This document shows, one piece after another, positions 20,364 to 30,274 of a DNA stretch of 64,000 nucleotides; within the stretch, counting starts at the first letter, position 1; the number at the start of each line of letters is the position of its first letter. Under the pieces are notes generated by a model. That model was not told where the DNA came from, searched no databases, and worked only from the letters and a program-made list of their open reading frames with translations. The translations under genes and the position numbers were made by a program. The DNA is from Symsagittifera roscoffensis (taxonomy: Eukaryota > Xenacoelomorpha > Acoela > Convolutidae): the NCBI RefSeq assembly GCF_963678635.1, contig NC_087066.1, positions 15,107,171-15,171,170 on the forward strand, given 5' to 3'.

Positions 20364-20918
20364 ATGTTTCCATCAAAAGCGTTTTCAATGTCTGAATTGA
20401 ACATTTATCAGAATTTAAAATTAAACTACTACAAAAAACTACAAGAGTTGTGGGCAGATGAAGTTGATGGAGATTGTATTAGTTTTAATTTGTATAGAAA
20501 CACAGAAAGTTCAATAGTTTTGTTAAAAAGATGGAGAGGAGATTACAAAAAAGAAGAGTACTGTCAGATTTATCAACAATGTTTTTATTTAGAAGAGTTA
20601 ACACAGATTGGATGGTCCATCAGTAAAAAACAAAACAATGGAAGAGCCTATGAAACAGAAATTGGAAATAAGGAACATCAATTCGATTACTGTTTTGAAT
20701 TTGATACAAATACAAAATCCAGATTTGTCAGAATATCTTTTGATCGTTTATCCAAATTTATTAGACTTCCGGTTGTTTATACTACAATATACCAAAAAGA
20801 AAACGATAAAAACGTATATTTTAGTAATTTCTTTTTTCACTGGTTAGAAATAGAACAAATCGAAAAAATTTTGATCGAAATTTCAAAATTTGAATTGAAT
20901 ATCGAAAAAACAATATAA
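20364..20918 (+). CDS. Unknown element gene, possible tandem PC4-like domains
   Basis: A 184-residue protein starts at AAAAATGTTT. Two halves show the same pattern. The first has CISFNLYRN, SIVLLKRWRGDY, CQIYQQCFYLEELTQIGW. The second has YCFEFDTN, FVRISFDR, VYFSNFFFHWLEIEQIEKIL. Each half is three strands followed by a helix, comparable to the 19322 gene and the PC4-like genes, so the proteins of this element may be one diverged family; sequence identity is too low to prove it by eye. The last ~16 codons lie inside the right inverted-repeat arm, and their mirror image survives as stubs at 11157 and 14195. No AATAAA was noted close to the stop. Confidence 0.6.
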   Translation: MFPSKAFSMSELNIYQNLKLNYYKKLQELWADEVDGDCISFNLYRNTESSIVLLKRWRGDYKKEEYCQIYQQCFYLEELTQIGWSISKKQNNGRAYETEIGNKEHQFDYCFEFDTNTKSRFVRISFDRLSKFIRLPVVYTTIYQKENDKNVYFSNFFFHWLEIEQIEKILIEISKFELNIEKTI

Positions 20919-21071
20919 ACTAGACAAGAAATCTCATTTATCCCACTAGGGTATCAAATTTCAAATCTTAGTTATGTTGGAAAAATTCAATAAAATTTAT
21001 TGATTAAGAAGTTTCATAAACATAGTCTGGTTCTGTTCTACAAAGTTTTTTAAAATCTGTGATTACTTCAT

Positions 21072-21370
21072 TCTGATTGGTTATTAACACAAATAATGTC
21101 TGTGAAAGTATCCTCAAAATCTACAAATTTTAAAAAAATAGTTGAAAAATTCATGACAAGAAGAGATCAACTCTGATTGGTTGACATTAAACTTCTTGAA
21201 AATTTCATGACTTTTGAAGCTCAATTCTGATAGGTTGACATTGAACTTGTTGAAAATTACATGACTTTTGAAGCTCAATTCTGATTGGTGGTCATTGAAT
21301 TTGTCGAAAATCACATGACTATTGAAGCTCAATTCTGATTGGTTGATACTTTTAAAAATTCCATGGTTAG
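21072..21370 (+). promoter_or_regulatory. CCAAT/Y-box array upstream of the right-arm C2H2 copy
   Basis: CTGATTGG occurs near 21072, 21173, 21281 and 21335, with a mutated CTGATAGG near 21227, all on the plus strand toward the ATG at 21560. This array has one 54-bp unit fewer than the left-arm arrays, so copy number in the array changes. Confidence 0.55.
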
Positions 21371-21559
21371 ATTGGATGATTTTTATTTCAGCTAGGCTAA
21401 ATAGCATATCCACTCTGATTTTCTTTTCGTTGAAAACAATTGGTTAATAAGTTTGCTGTTTTTATTTACTTTTATTCATTTTTTGAGGCTATTCAACTCA
21501 CCTTGTCTAAAAATTTGGTACATTTTAAATCTCCCATTTAATTTTTCATTACTATTGAG

Positions 21560-21664
21560 ATGTCTTCACTCAATAGAAACGAAAGAGTTGCATGTCTTGA
21601 ATGTGGCAGGGAATACACTCACAAAGATGCATCAAGACATCGTAGAACATATGTGGTGTTTTGA
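21560..21664 (+). pseudogene. Right-arm C2H2-like gene, truncated by a 2-bp insertion
   Basis: The ATG at 21560 opens the same reading as the left-arm genes through the CXXC and the HKDASRHRRT segment. Two extra bases (AT within ACATATGTGG) then shift the frame and end it within a few codons. The second CXXC and the Glu/Tyr-rich tail are lost from the frame, though their DNA is still recognisable downstream to about 21741. Confidence 0.65.
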
Positions 21665-22394
21665 AGTGTTCTAACTGTAATTTTTTTACTTATAGCAGCG
21701 AGGAACTTTTTGAAAAACTTAGAAATTACTATGATTATTAGTTTTTACCGAATCTGAAAAGTCTCAGCAATTGTAACAAATCTAGTCAGTAATTATACAG
21801 TGTTTTCATTACATTACCTGAACTGTCATTTGTTTTTTTATTCAAAGGTTTTGATTGATGTTAAAGACAGCAAAAATCGAGTTCAAGTCGTCGTGAAGCT
21901 TTCCATGGAACTCGATCCGAAAACTTTTAATCAACAGTAAAAACTCCCTTGGTTGCAAGCTTGCGGAGACTTTGTTTTGATAAATTTGTTGTAAAGTGCA
22001 TAACATATGCTAATGAGTCTTTAAGTATTCGCCTAAAAATTGTAAAACTTGGATATTTGGAAAACATCAACTAATTGAAAGGTTTTTTGAAGTTACTATT
22101 TTAAAGTTTTCCTTGTTTAGTGCTTGTAAAAGTATACATAGAGCAGAGCTTTTTAAGCAGATAATGTGGTTTGACTTATTAAGAATTATGTTAGTCTATT
22201 GATTTTTTGATAATTTCCGAAAAGAAATTGATAAATGACCTGGAAAAAACGTATATTTTGCTAAACTTTGAAAGTTTCAAGATAATGATATACATTTAGT
22301 TTCAAGATAATGAGATAATTTGAAAAGTTTAGTCTAAAAGAGAAATTCAGATTTAAAACAGCATTATACAGTTATGAGGTTGAGAAAATTCTTT

Positions 22395-25300
22395 AAAGCT
22401 TTTTAGTAAAGGATTTATGGTAATAATTTAGCTTCGCATTATTGAACGTTCGTTGAAACGATACATTTTCCATCTAAAATTCATTTTTCAAATAAAAATT
22501 TGCTCAAATTGGATTCATTTGGTAGATAGTAGATGAAGCAGAAACTGAGAAAATGCTAAAATGAGATAGAAATTCAATTTATTTCTTAGGAGATTTGAGA
22601 TAATTTTACTAAAATTTAGCTTATAAAGTATATCTTGAGAAAAAATCCGACATAAAAATTCTCAAAGTCTTATATTTATGCGTAATTCATTAGAAAAAAT
22701 TGTTATCATTTGATATATTAGGTACTTTATATGAAAGATCAAATGTTTTGAGGATAAGTATTGAGAAGCAAACCCAATTCGACATCTTTTGGAAGAAGAT
22801 ACATAAAGCATAAATCAAAAACTTGCTTTCAAGATCTACTTTTCCTTGCTACATACATACACAATACTACATAGAATATACAACACTATATACAATACAT
22901 TACTACATTTTTACTACATAGAGTTTTTTCTTAATAAAAATCGGAAAATTACACAATTGTTCCAGTTTGCACTTTGATTTGCTTTGCTAAATCAATTTTT
23001 TGAGACTCGCTCTTTCAGAAGTTTTTATATTGTATGTTAGAAACTAGTTTCTCTTGCGTATTTCCGGAGATTTTCAGATTATAACTAATAGAGCTGCTCC
23101 TAATTTGTTCTTAGATCGTAAAAATACACCTTTATGTTCTCATTTTGTACATATATTTTTGAATGCTTTAACTAGCACAAATTCTTCCTCACTTGGATAT
23201 TTTTGAGAAAATTTCCGTCAAAATTTAAGAAAAAAAGCGAGTTAATAATTATTTTGCAAGAAAAATGATAGTTATTGATCCCAAAATGTGTATTTTTGCT
23301 TAAATAGTTTACAATAGCAACTGAACAGGGGAACCTTGAGGAAGATATTAACATTTTTTATTGTAATAATCATACGGTATCAGTTCTAATTTCATCTCTG
23401 CCAGCAAATTGTTTGTTCAATTGATACTATTTTCCTCCTAAATACTCCAGTTTTGACTAAATTTTCTAGTAGGGTGTGTTCAATAGCGAAAACATGTTTT
23501 AAACAGAAAGCAAGAATAACTTTAAAACATGGAAAAACTCTACGGAAAATCTTAGAGAGAAGCAACAGGGAGATAATCATCAGTTATGAAGAAGTTTTTG
23601 TTGAATTTGACCCAATATCGAATAAATTTTTGAGAAACATTTATCCCATTTTAAACAATTTTAGCAATAAACTGTTCATTTTTTATCAATAATCTAAAAT
23701 TTCTAAATTTTAACATAAAAAATTTCTCACAAGTTTTAATTTTTGTACAAATTTGGGTAATTCAAGGAGAAAAAAGTGAGGAGGAGTTGAATCATGGAGT
23801 TTCATTTAGAAATTTCATAGAATATTGCGCTTAATGTTCATTTGAATTGAGATTCCCAAAAATCATCCCTGAACTGGACAAAAACAATTAGTTAATAACC
23901 AAAATAAAAAGTTCGAAATGGAAAATTTCATGTAAATTTGATTAATTTTCATTTTACCTTTTCAAAAATTACGACTAATTTCACTGTTTTCCGGAAGTTT
24001 CAATATTGATTCTGCTACTATGAAACTTCTTTACAGTGTTTAGAGCATTGTATAACCAAGTATTTAGCTCAAATTAAGGTAAACTTCATTGTATTTCAAT
24101 GTATTGAGAAAAAATTGTGGAAAAAGTCATTTTTTTATTCAAAATTTTGTATCATTGTCTCAACATAATGCCAATTAAAATACAATCTTAGCTCATTTTT
24201 AAAGCTTTTTAGTAAAGGATTTATGGTAATAATTCAGCTTCGCATTATTGAACGTTCGTTGAAACGATACATTTTCCATCTAAAATTCATTTTTCAAGTA
24301 AAAATTTGCTCAAATTGGATTCATTTGGTAGATAGTAGATGAAGCAGAAACTGAGAAAATGCTAAAATGAGATAGAAATTCAATTTATTCCTTAGGAGAT
24401 TTGAGATAATTTTACTAAAATTTAGCTTATAAAGTATATCTTGAGAAAAAATCCGACATAAAAATTCTCAAAGTCTTATATTTATGTGTAATTCATTAGA
24501 AAAAATTGTTATCATTTGATATATTAGGTACTTTATATGAAAGATCAAATGTTTTGAGAATAAGTATTGGGAAGCAAACCCAATTCGACATCTTTTGGAA
24601 GAAGATACATAAAGCATAAATCAAAAAATTGCTTTCAAGATCTACTTTTCCTTGCTACATACATACACAATACTACATAGAATATACAACACTATATACA
24701 ATACATTACTACATTTTTACTACATAGAGTTTTTTCTTAATAAAAATCGGAAAATTACACAATTGTTCCAGTTTGCACCTTGATTTGCTTTGCTAAATCA
24801 ATTTTTTGAGACTCGCTCTTTCAGAAGTTTTTAAATTGTATATGTTAGGAACTAGTTTCTCTTGCGTATTTCCGGAGATTTTCAGATTATAACTAATAGA
24901 GCTGCTCCTAATTTGTTCTTAGATCGTAAAAATACACCTTTATGTTCTCATTTTGTACATATATTTTTGAATGCTTTAACTAGCACAAATTCTTCCTCAC
25001 TTGGATATTTTTGAGAAAATTTCCGTCAAAATTTAAGAAAAAAAGCGAGTTAATAACTATTTTGCAAGAAAAATGATAGTTATTGATCCCAAAATGTGCA
25101 TTTTTGCTTAAATAGTTTACGATAGCAACTAAACAGGGGAACCTTGAGGAAGATATTAACATTTTTTATTGTAATAATCATACGGTATCAGTTCTAATTT
25201 CATCTCTGCCAGCAAATTGTTCGTTCAATTGATACTATTTTCCTCCTAAATACTCCAGTTTTGACTAAATTTTCTAGTAGGGTGTGTTCAATAGCGAAAA

Positions 25301-26008
25301 CATGTTTTAAACAGAAAGCAAGAATAACTTTAAAACATGGAAAAACTCTACGGAAAATCTTAGAGAGAAGCAACAGGGAGATAATCATCAGTTATGAAGA
25401 AGTTTTTGTTGAATTTGACCCAATATCGAATAAATTTTTGAGAAACATTTATCCCATTTTAAACAATTTTAGCAATAAACTGTTCATTTTTTATCAATAA
25501 TCTAAAATTTCTAAATTTTAACATAAAAAATTTCTCACAAGTTTTAATTTTTGTACAAATTTGGGTAATTCAATGAGAAAAAAGTGAGGAGTTGAATCAT
25601 GGAGTTTCATTTAGAAATTTCATAGAATATTGCGCTTAATGTTCATTTGAATTGAGATTCCTAAAAATCATCCCTGAACTGGACAAAAACAATTAGTTAA
25701 TAACCAAAATAAAAAGTTCGAAATGGAAAATTTCATGTAAATTTGATTAATTTTCATTTTACCTTTTCAAAAATTACGACTAATTTCACTGTTTTCCGGA
25801 AGTTTCAATATTGATTCTGTTACTATGAAACTTCTTTTCAGTGTTCAGAGCATTGTATAACCAAGTTTTTAGCTCAAATTAAGGTAAACTTCATTGTATT
25901 TCAATGTATTGAGAAAAAATTGTGGAAAAAGTCATTTTTTTATTCAAAATTTTGTATCATTGTCTCAACATAATGCCAATTAAAATACAATCTTAGCTTA
26001 TTTTTAAA
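22395..26008. repeat. Direct tandem duplication in the right arm, 2 x ~1.81 kb
   Basis: 22395-24200 and 24201-26008 are direct copies (feature offsets 1806-1808) with perhaps one percent difference. The junction at 24200 joins AGCTCATTTTT to AAAGCTTTTTAG. The left arm has this segment once, so the duplication arose after the arms formed. The segments are AT-rich, without an ATG-started gene I can support. Confidence 0.85.
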
Positions 26009-26517
26009 ACCAATACGTAAAAGTATGTTTAAAGTTAGATCAAAAACAACAATACATTAGCCAAAATTATGAGATTTCTGCAATTTTTTCCAAAACTTTG
26101 CAGTTTGTTCCAAATACTTGAAATTTTTGCAATTTTTTCCAAAAACTTGAAATTTTTTTTTAAAGTTTCAGTAGGTTTCAGCATAGTTTAAGCTAGATTG
26201 AGTACAGTTTCCAAAAAAGGATCATCTAATAAAATAAATATTATTATAAAATTATATCAAATCATATCGTGTTTTGAAGTTTTTTGAAAAAATATAAATT
26301 TTTTTTATAAGCATTTCCAAATTTTTGCACATCTTACCATGGACTTACCATGAACCAAGAAACATATTCTCTTCATTGCACATTCTACATGTAACACTCA
26401 AGAATTACATAACGCATGCCGAGATTTTTGCGAAAAAACTAGACATTTCCACACAAAATCCAAAAAATACCGTTTTTCTTACTATTTTCTTACCATCACA
26501 CTGAAACCTTACCATTC

Positions 26518-26820
26518 CCTATCTTAATACATTGGGAAATCTATTCCCTATGTTAATACAAGGAATTTTTAATCCTTATACATAGGGATATCTATACACT
26601 ATCTTAATACATGGGAAATCTAAACACTATCTTAAAACATGGTAAGATCGGGCGCCAAAAATTTTTCTGAAACTAACCATCTTACCATCTGAAACCTCGT
26701 ATCTTAATACATTGGGAAACCTATTCCCTATCTTAATACATTGGGAAATCTATAGCCTATGTTAATACATAGGGTGGCGATCGGATAGTCTATAGCCTAT
26801 GTTAATACATGGGGGTCGCC
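26518..26820. repeat. Subterminal stem-loop repeats, right arm
   Basis: These are mirror copies of the 6949-7247 set, reading CTATCTTAATACAT or CTATGTTAATACAT at about 30-bp spacing. They are followed outward by a 23-C run where the left arm has 11 G. Confidence 0.75.
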
Positions 26821-26873
26821 ACACCCCCCCCCCCCCCCCCCCCCCCGGCTGAACTGCCCCAACCTATACTACT

Positions 26874-26879
26874 AGGGTA
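26874..26879. other. Right target-site duplication AGGGTA
   Basis: AGGGTA directly follows the terminal CTATACTACT and matches 6892-6897. The sequence beyond continues as a GTTCCGACAATTGAAAA repeat, the insertion target. Confidence 0.85.
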
Positions 26880-28682
26880 ATTGTTCCGACAATTGAAAAC
26901 GGAGAGGAAGATAAATTGGTCTTCGTCTACGACGCAAAACCATCTAGCATGAAAAACAATTGGAATGGGTTGAATGATATATCGTGATTACCGACATTGA
27001 AAAACTGGTTTGAATTTTTGAATTCTCTATTGTTGAGCTGGTAAAGCGAGAGAGCAATGTTCTAAGTAATAAAACTGATCAAATAAGCTAAAATGACATG
27101 ATTGAATTAGAAAAATTAGTTTTGGAAGCTTCATTTATCGCCCCCTTGCCAATGAATCTACTTGAAAATTTTAAAATTATTGTGCACAACAAAAAATCAT
27201 TCACACCACGCAAAAAAAAACGACATTAAATTGTAGAAAAATGAATGAATTTTTTTTGTATTTTCTTACGAAATTTTTTCTGAGCATTCTGTGCAACTTG
27301 CACCCCACCCGGTTATCCTTGTTTTTTATTTGTTCATATATTTAACCAAAAGACTTTCAATTTCCACCTAAGTTTAAGAAGAATCATTTTATTCAAACTA
27401 AAATGTAATATATTTTGATGCTAAGAGGCACTAAAGCCTCATTTTCCCTGTTACTTATAATGTAATAAAACTCCATCATATTCCCTCTAAACTCTAATAA
27501 ACAACCTGTCTTTATCTTGCAATGCAGATGTCGTGTTATTTGATTTATTAATGAAATCGTTTTTTATCATTTCCAGTGAATTCGAAAAAAAATCAGAAAA
27601 TCGTTATTTTAATGAAAATCAAGATAGAGCTCATCTTCTGCAAATCAATTTTTTTGCAGGGCAAAGCAGTGCTACTAAAATCATTACCTAAAGCATCGCT
27701 CTCAGGTTACGACAAAAATAGAAAAACATGTTTTGGCGAATAGCAGAAAAGTGGTCAATGTAAAGAATGTTATATTGTGTTTTTTTTTTTAACAAAAACT
27801 CTCGTTAGAAGCGCTCTAAAAAGTTGTTTTAAAAAGTGACTAGCAGGAAAATAGCAGGAGTTAACGCAAATTGTACACTGAACTGAATGGTTCTTGAGTA
27901 TTATGCACCAAAAAGAAAAACAAATTCAAGTGTGCTGCAAGTTTGTGTTGGGCTATATTAAAAATGATAATAATTCTCGATTTTTTTTTGCTAAAAAAAT
28001 TGTTAGTGATATCTGGTAAAAAGAAAAAATAATGCCTAAAAATGATTAACTGGCATTTTGGTCTGCTATGAGAACAGCCTCCTTTCCGACTGGTCAGAAA
28101 ATTTCAGTCAACTTAACAGAACTCATTTGTAAATGGGAGCTTTTTGGTAATTATTTTGAAAATTTGGCCTCAGAAAGTTTGGCCAAAACAGAAAATTTGC
28201 AAAAACGGAGTCTTTTTAGTGCTTTGAAAGAGCTTGGAAAATCAATAAGGTCGACCTAAAAAAGGTCGACAGAATATTTTTAAAAATGTTCGAAAATCCG
28301 CCCCCCCCCTCCTCGAGAAAAACCTAGATTTGCCCCTGTTGCTATTAACAGCGAAAACAATTCAAAAGTCTAATGCCTAAAATTTTTCTATATGCTGAAA
28401 ACCTTTAAAATGAACATCAAACTTAAAACGAGGAATAAACATAATCAACATCAATTAAATATACAATGAAGAAATAACAAAAATGGCTTTGTCGAGACCA
28501 AACTTTGAAGTTTTTAATATTCAAACTTAGCGCTAATCACTTTGTTTGATCCACACTAATTAATGGACGGAATTTTCTTACTTTGTCTTTTGGAGGATGC
28601 TAACGTGATAAACGTTTTTGTATCAAATTGTCATACTGCTACTGCAACAGCAGTAATTGATTTATGTACATCCAACCTGCGG
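26880..28682. other. Gene-poor repeat flank
   Basis: Nothing coding is supported. At 26884-27060 lies a member of the GTTCCGACCATTGAAAATGG family (see 45652-48740), and near 27300 a CACCCGGTTATCCTTG segment also seen near 46320 and 54395. The 3' half of a CAGGGGCGG-family MITE occupies about 28145-28338, ending GATTTGCCCCTG. Confidence 0.5.
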
Positions 28683-28886
28683 TGATATAGTTATTAACTT
28701 TATGGTGTACACAAGGTCACTGTGTGATGTGACATTGAAACTCGGTTGAGAGTTCAGAGTTTTCAATTCTGATTTATCTCTCAGTAAGTAATCAAAAAGA
28801 CAAAAAAGAGAAAACTTAATTCAATACATCAGAATACATTATTGAATTACCATTAGTTTTCACACGACACCGCATAGGATATCACA
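28683..28886 (+). repeat. 5' LTR
   Basis: It matches 34945-35152 from AGTTATTAACTTTATGG through GGATATCACA. The first bases (TGATATAG versus TGTCATACTTAG) differ, so the exact 5' edge is unsure. It ends in CA and is followed by TGGCTCAGCC, the expected position of a tRNA primer-binding site. Confidence 0.8.
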
Positions 28887-30274
28887 TGGCTCAGCCAGCA
28901 GGATTTGCAGCACAGGACAATCGGACGGATATGGGAATACCCGTATTTGGGGCGTCAGCGAATTTAGACCCTCCGTGGCAGTTTAAAATTTGGTTTGAAC
29001 AATTTCTAATGGCAGTAACTGTCAAAGAAAACGTAAATCCAGAGATTATATTAGAAGAACCAAAAGACATATTAGAAGAACCACCTCCTCGACCAGAAAC
29101 ACCACGAGATGGAGAGACTGATGATGCGACGTCTGCTAGGAATCTTAGAGACAAGTTAGCAAGGGATAGAGTATTGCTGGAAAATGAAGAGAGAAGGACA
29201 AGAGGTCCACGAGTTGGACACAACGTTTTCTACAACGAAGTGCAGAAGAAACTGGTGTCCAGATTATTTCTGTCACTTGGTACAGAGGAAAAGAAACAAT
29301 TTCTACAAAAGAATCAGCATGTCGAAATATCCAAAATGTCGTTCAGGGAAATCACAGAACTTGCAGAAGTTTCGTTTCAAAAGGTAAAACGTGTAACATA
29401 TCAAAGATATAAACTGTTTACACGAATGCAAGAATCCGGGGAATCTCTGGAGGCAATTCATGCAGCGCTAACTGCGCAAGCAGCTCGATCTGAATTGGGA
29501 ACATTGGAAAGTGAGATAGTCCGTGATCTATTCATTTCGAAAATGAAAAACATGACATTGCAGGACACGTTGACATTTAAAACTCTAGATCCTGAAGAAG
29601 TTCTGAAAAGGGCGATAAAATTCGAACATAGTAAGTTAACCACAATGGCATTTCAAAAGACGATTGCTGCGGCAACAGGAGGAACAAGTAACAACCACAC
29701 TTTGGGAGTGAGGATAAAACAAGAACCTGTAATGGCAGTTAGATATTCGTCAGGTACAACAAAAAATCAAAACAGAAGGGAAACAAATAAAGGACAAAAC
29801 AATAACAAAAATCCCAACATGAAAACAAAACCATGTAACAGATGTGGAAAGACATTTGATCAGGGACACTTGAAAAATTGTTCAGCGATGGGAAAAACTG
29901 GTAAGAATTGTGGTAAACCCAATCACTTTGCCAAAATGTGTAATTCTCAGCAAGTAAGTGAGGTTGCGGAAGAATCGGAAGGATCTGTAGAGGAATGCGA
30001 TCAGATAAGTGAAAGCTTTGGGTCATGTAGCGATTTTGAAGTCATGTCGATACAAACATATCAGTGGGAGAGTGAAAGAGTTTCCAAATATGTGAAGGAT
30101 CGAATCAGTGAAATGAGGAACAAATCGAATGGAGAGACGATACAAGTCCAGAAAATCGATTCAATTCGAGACCCAACGCTGAAACGAGGAAAATCACTAA
30201 AAGCCATGGTACGAATTGATAATCAAATAAAACAATTGACGGTGGACACGGGAAGATGTAAAATTGGGCGATGA
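28886..30274 (+). CDS. Gag of the second gypsy element, running into protease
   Basis: This is a 462-codon frame. Its ATG uses the last A of the 5' LTR and the TG of the primer-binding site. The N-terminal ~290 residues are the capsid-like part. A CNRC...H...C zinc-knuckle-like motif follows near residue 318. A second knuckle has C-G-K-P-N-H-F-A-K-M-C but its first Cys is replaced (GGT), so it is probably defective. The frame continues into protease and contains the active-site triad VDTG near residue 454, then shifts out of frame and stops. Gag and pol were therefore one frame originally. The assignment is secure. Confidence 0.85.
   Translation: MAQPAGFAAQDNRTDMGIPVFGASANLDPPWQFKIWFEQFLMAVTVKENVNPEIILEEPKDILEEPPPRPETPRDGETDDATSARNLRDKLARDRVLLENEERRTRGPRVGHNVFYNEVQKKLVSRLFLSLGTEEKKQFLQKNQHVEISKMSFREITELAEVSFQKVKRVTYQRYKLFTRMQESGESLEAIHAALTAQAARSELGTLESEIVRDLFISKMKNMTLQDTLTFKTLDPEEVLKRAIKFEHSKLTTMAFQKTIAAATGGTSNNHTLGVRIKQEPVMAVRYSSGTTKNQNRRETNKGQNNNKNPNMKTKPCNRCGKTFDQGHLKNCSAMGKTGKNCGKPNHFAKMCNSQQVSEVAEESEGSVEECDQISESFGSCSDFEVMSIQTYQWESERVSKYVKDRISEMRNKSNGETIQVQKIDSIRDPTLKRGKSLKAMVRIDNQIKQLTVDTGRCKIGR

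Larger units (their letters stand above)
6898..26873. mobile_element. 20-kb Maverick/Polinton-like TIR element without recognisable core genes
   Basis: The left end reads AGTAGTATAGGTTGGGGCAG and the right end is its exact reverse complement. The flanks are AGGGTA on both sides. The two arms are inverted copies from the termini to about 11208 and 20869. Total length is 19,976 bp, or about 15.1 kb once the internal tandem duplications (3038 bp and about 1.81 kb) are removed. The 6-bp duplication, 5'-AG/CT-3' ends and 15-20 kb size are known Maverick/Polinton traits. I could not find polymerase B, integrase, ATPase, protease or capsid frames, so it is likely a non-autonomous or diverged derivative. 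The cargo is a C2H2-like gene in each arm, three copies of a PC4-like gene and three other small genes in the centre. It inserted into a repeat carrying a GTTCCGAC motif. Confidence 0.75.
20869..26873. repeat. Right terminal inverted repeat arm
   Basis: This is the reverse complement of 6898-11208, lengthened by an internal ~1.81-kb tandem duplication. From the inside out it holds the 3' end of the 20364 gene, the CCAAT array (about 21072-21370), the C2H2 copy at 21560, about 650 bp of AT-rich DNA, the tandem duplication (22395-26008), the subterminal repeats (26518-26820), a 23-C run (26824-26846) and the terminus. The open frames at 23453 and 25261 (79 codons) start with TTG and are not called. 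Confidence 0.85.

Noticed and set aside
6898-26873. Autonomous Maverick/Polinton
   Set aside because: No polymerase B, integrase, ATPase, protease or capsid frame could be found on either strand; the call is limited to Maverick-like by ends and target duplication.
28657-28682. Clean target-site duplication for the second gypsy element
   Set aside because: Sequences before 28683 or 28678 do not match the five bases after 35152 convincingly.
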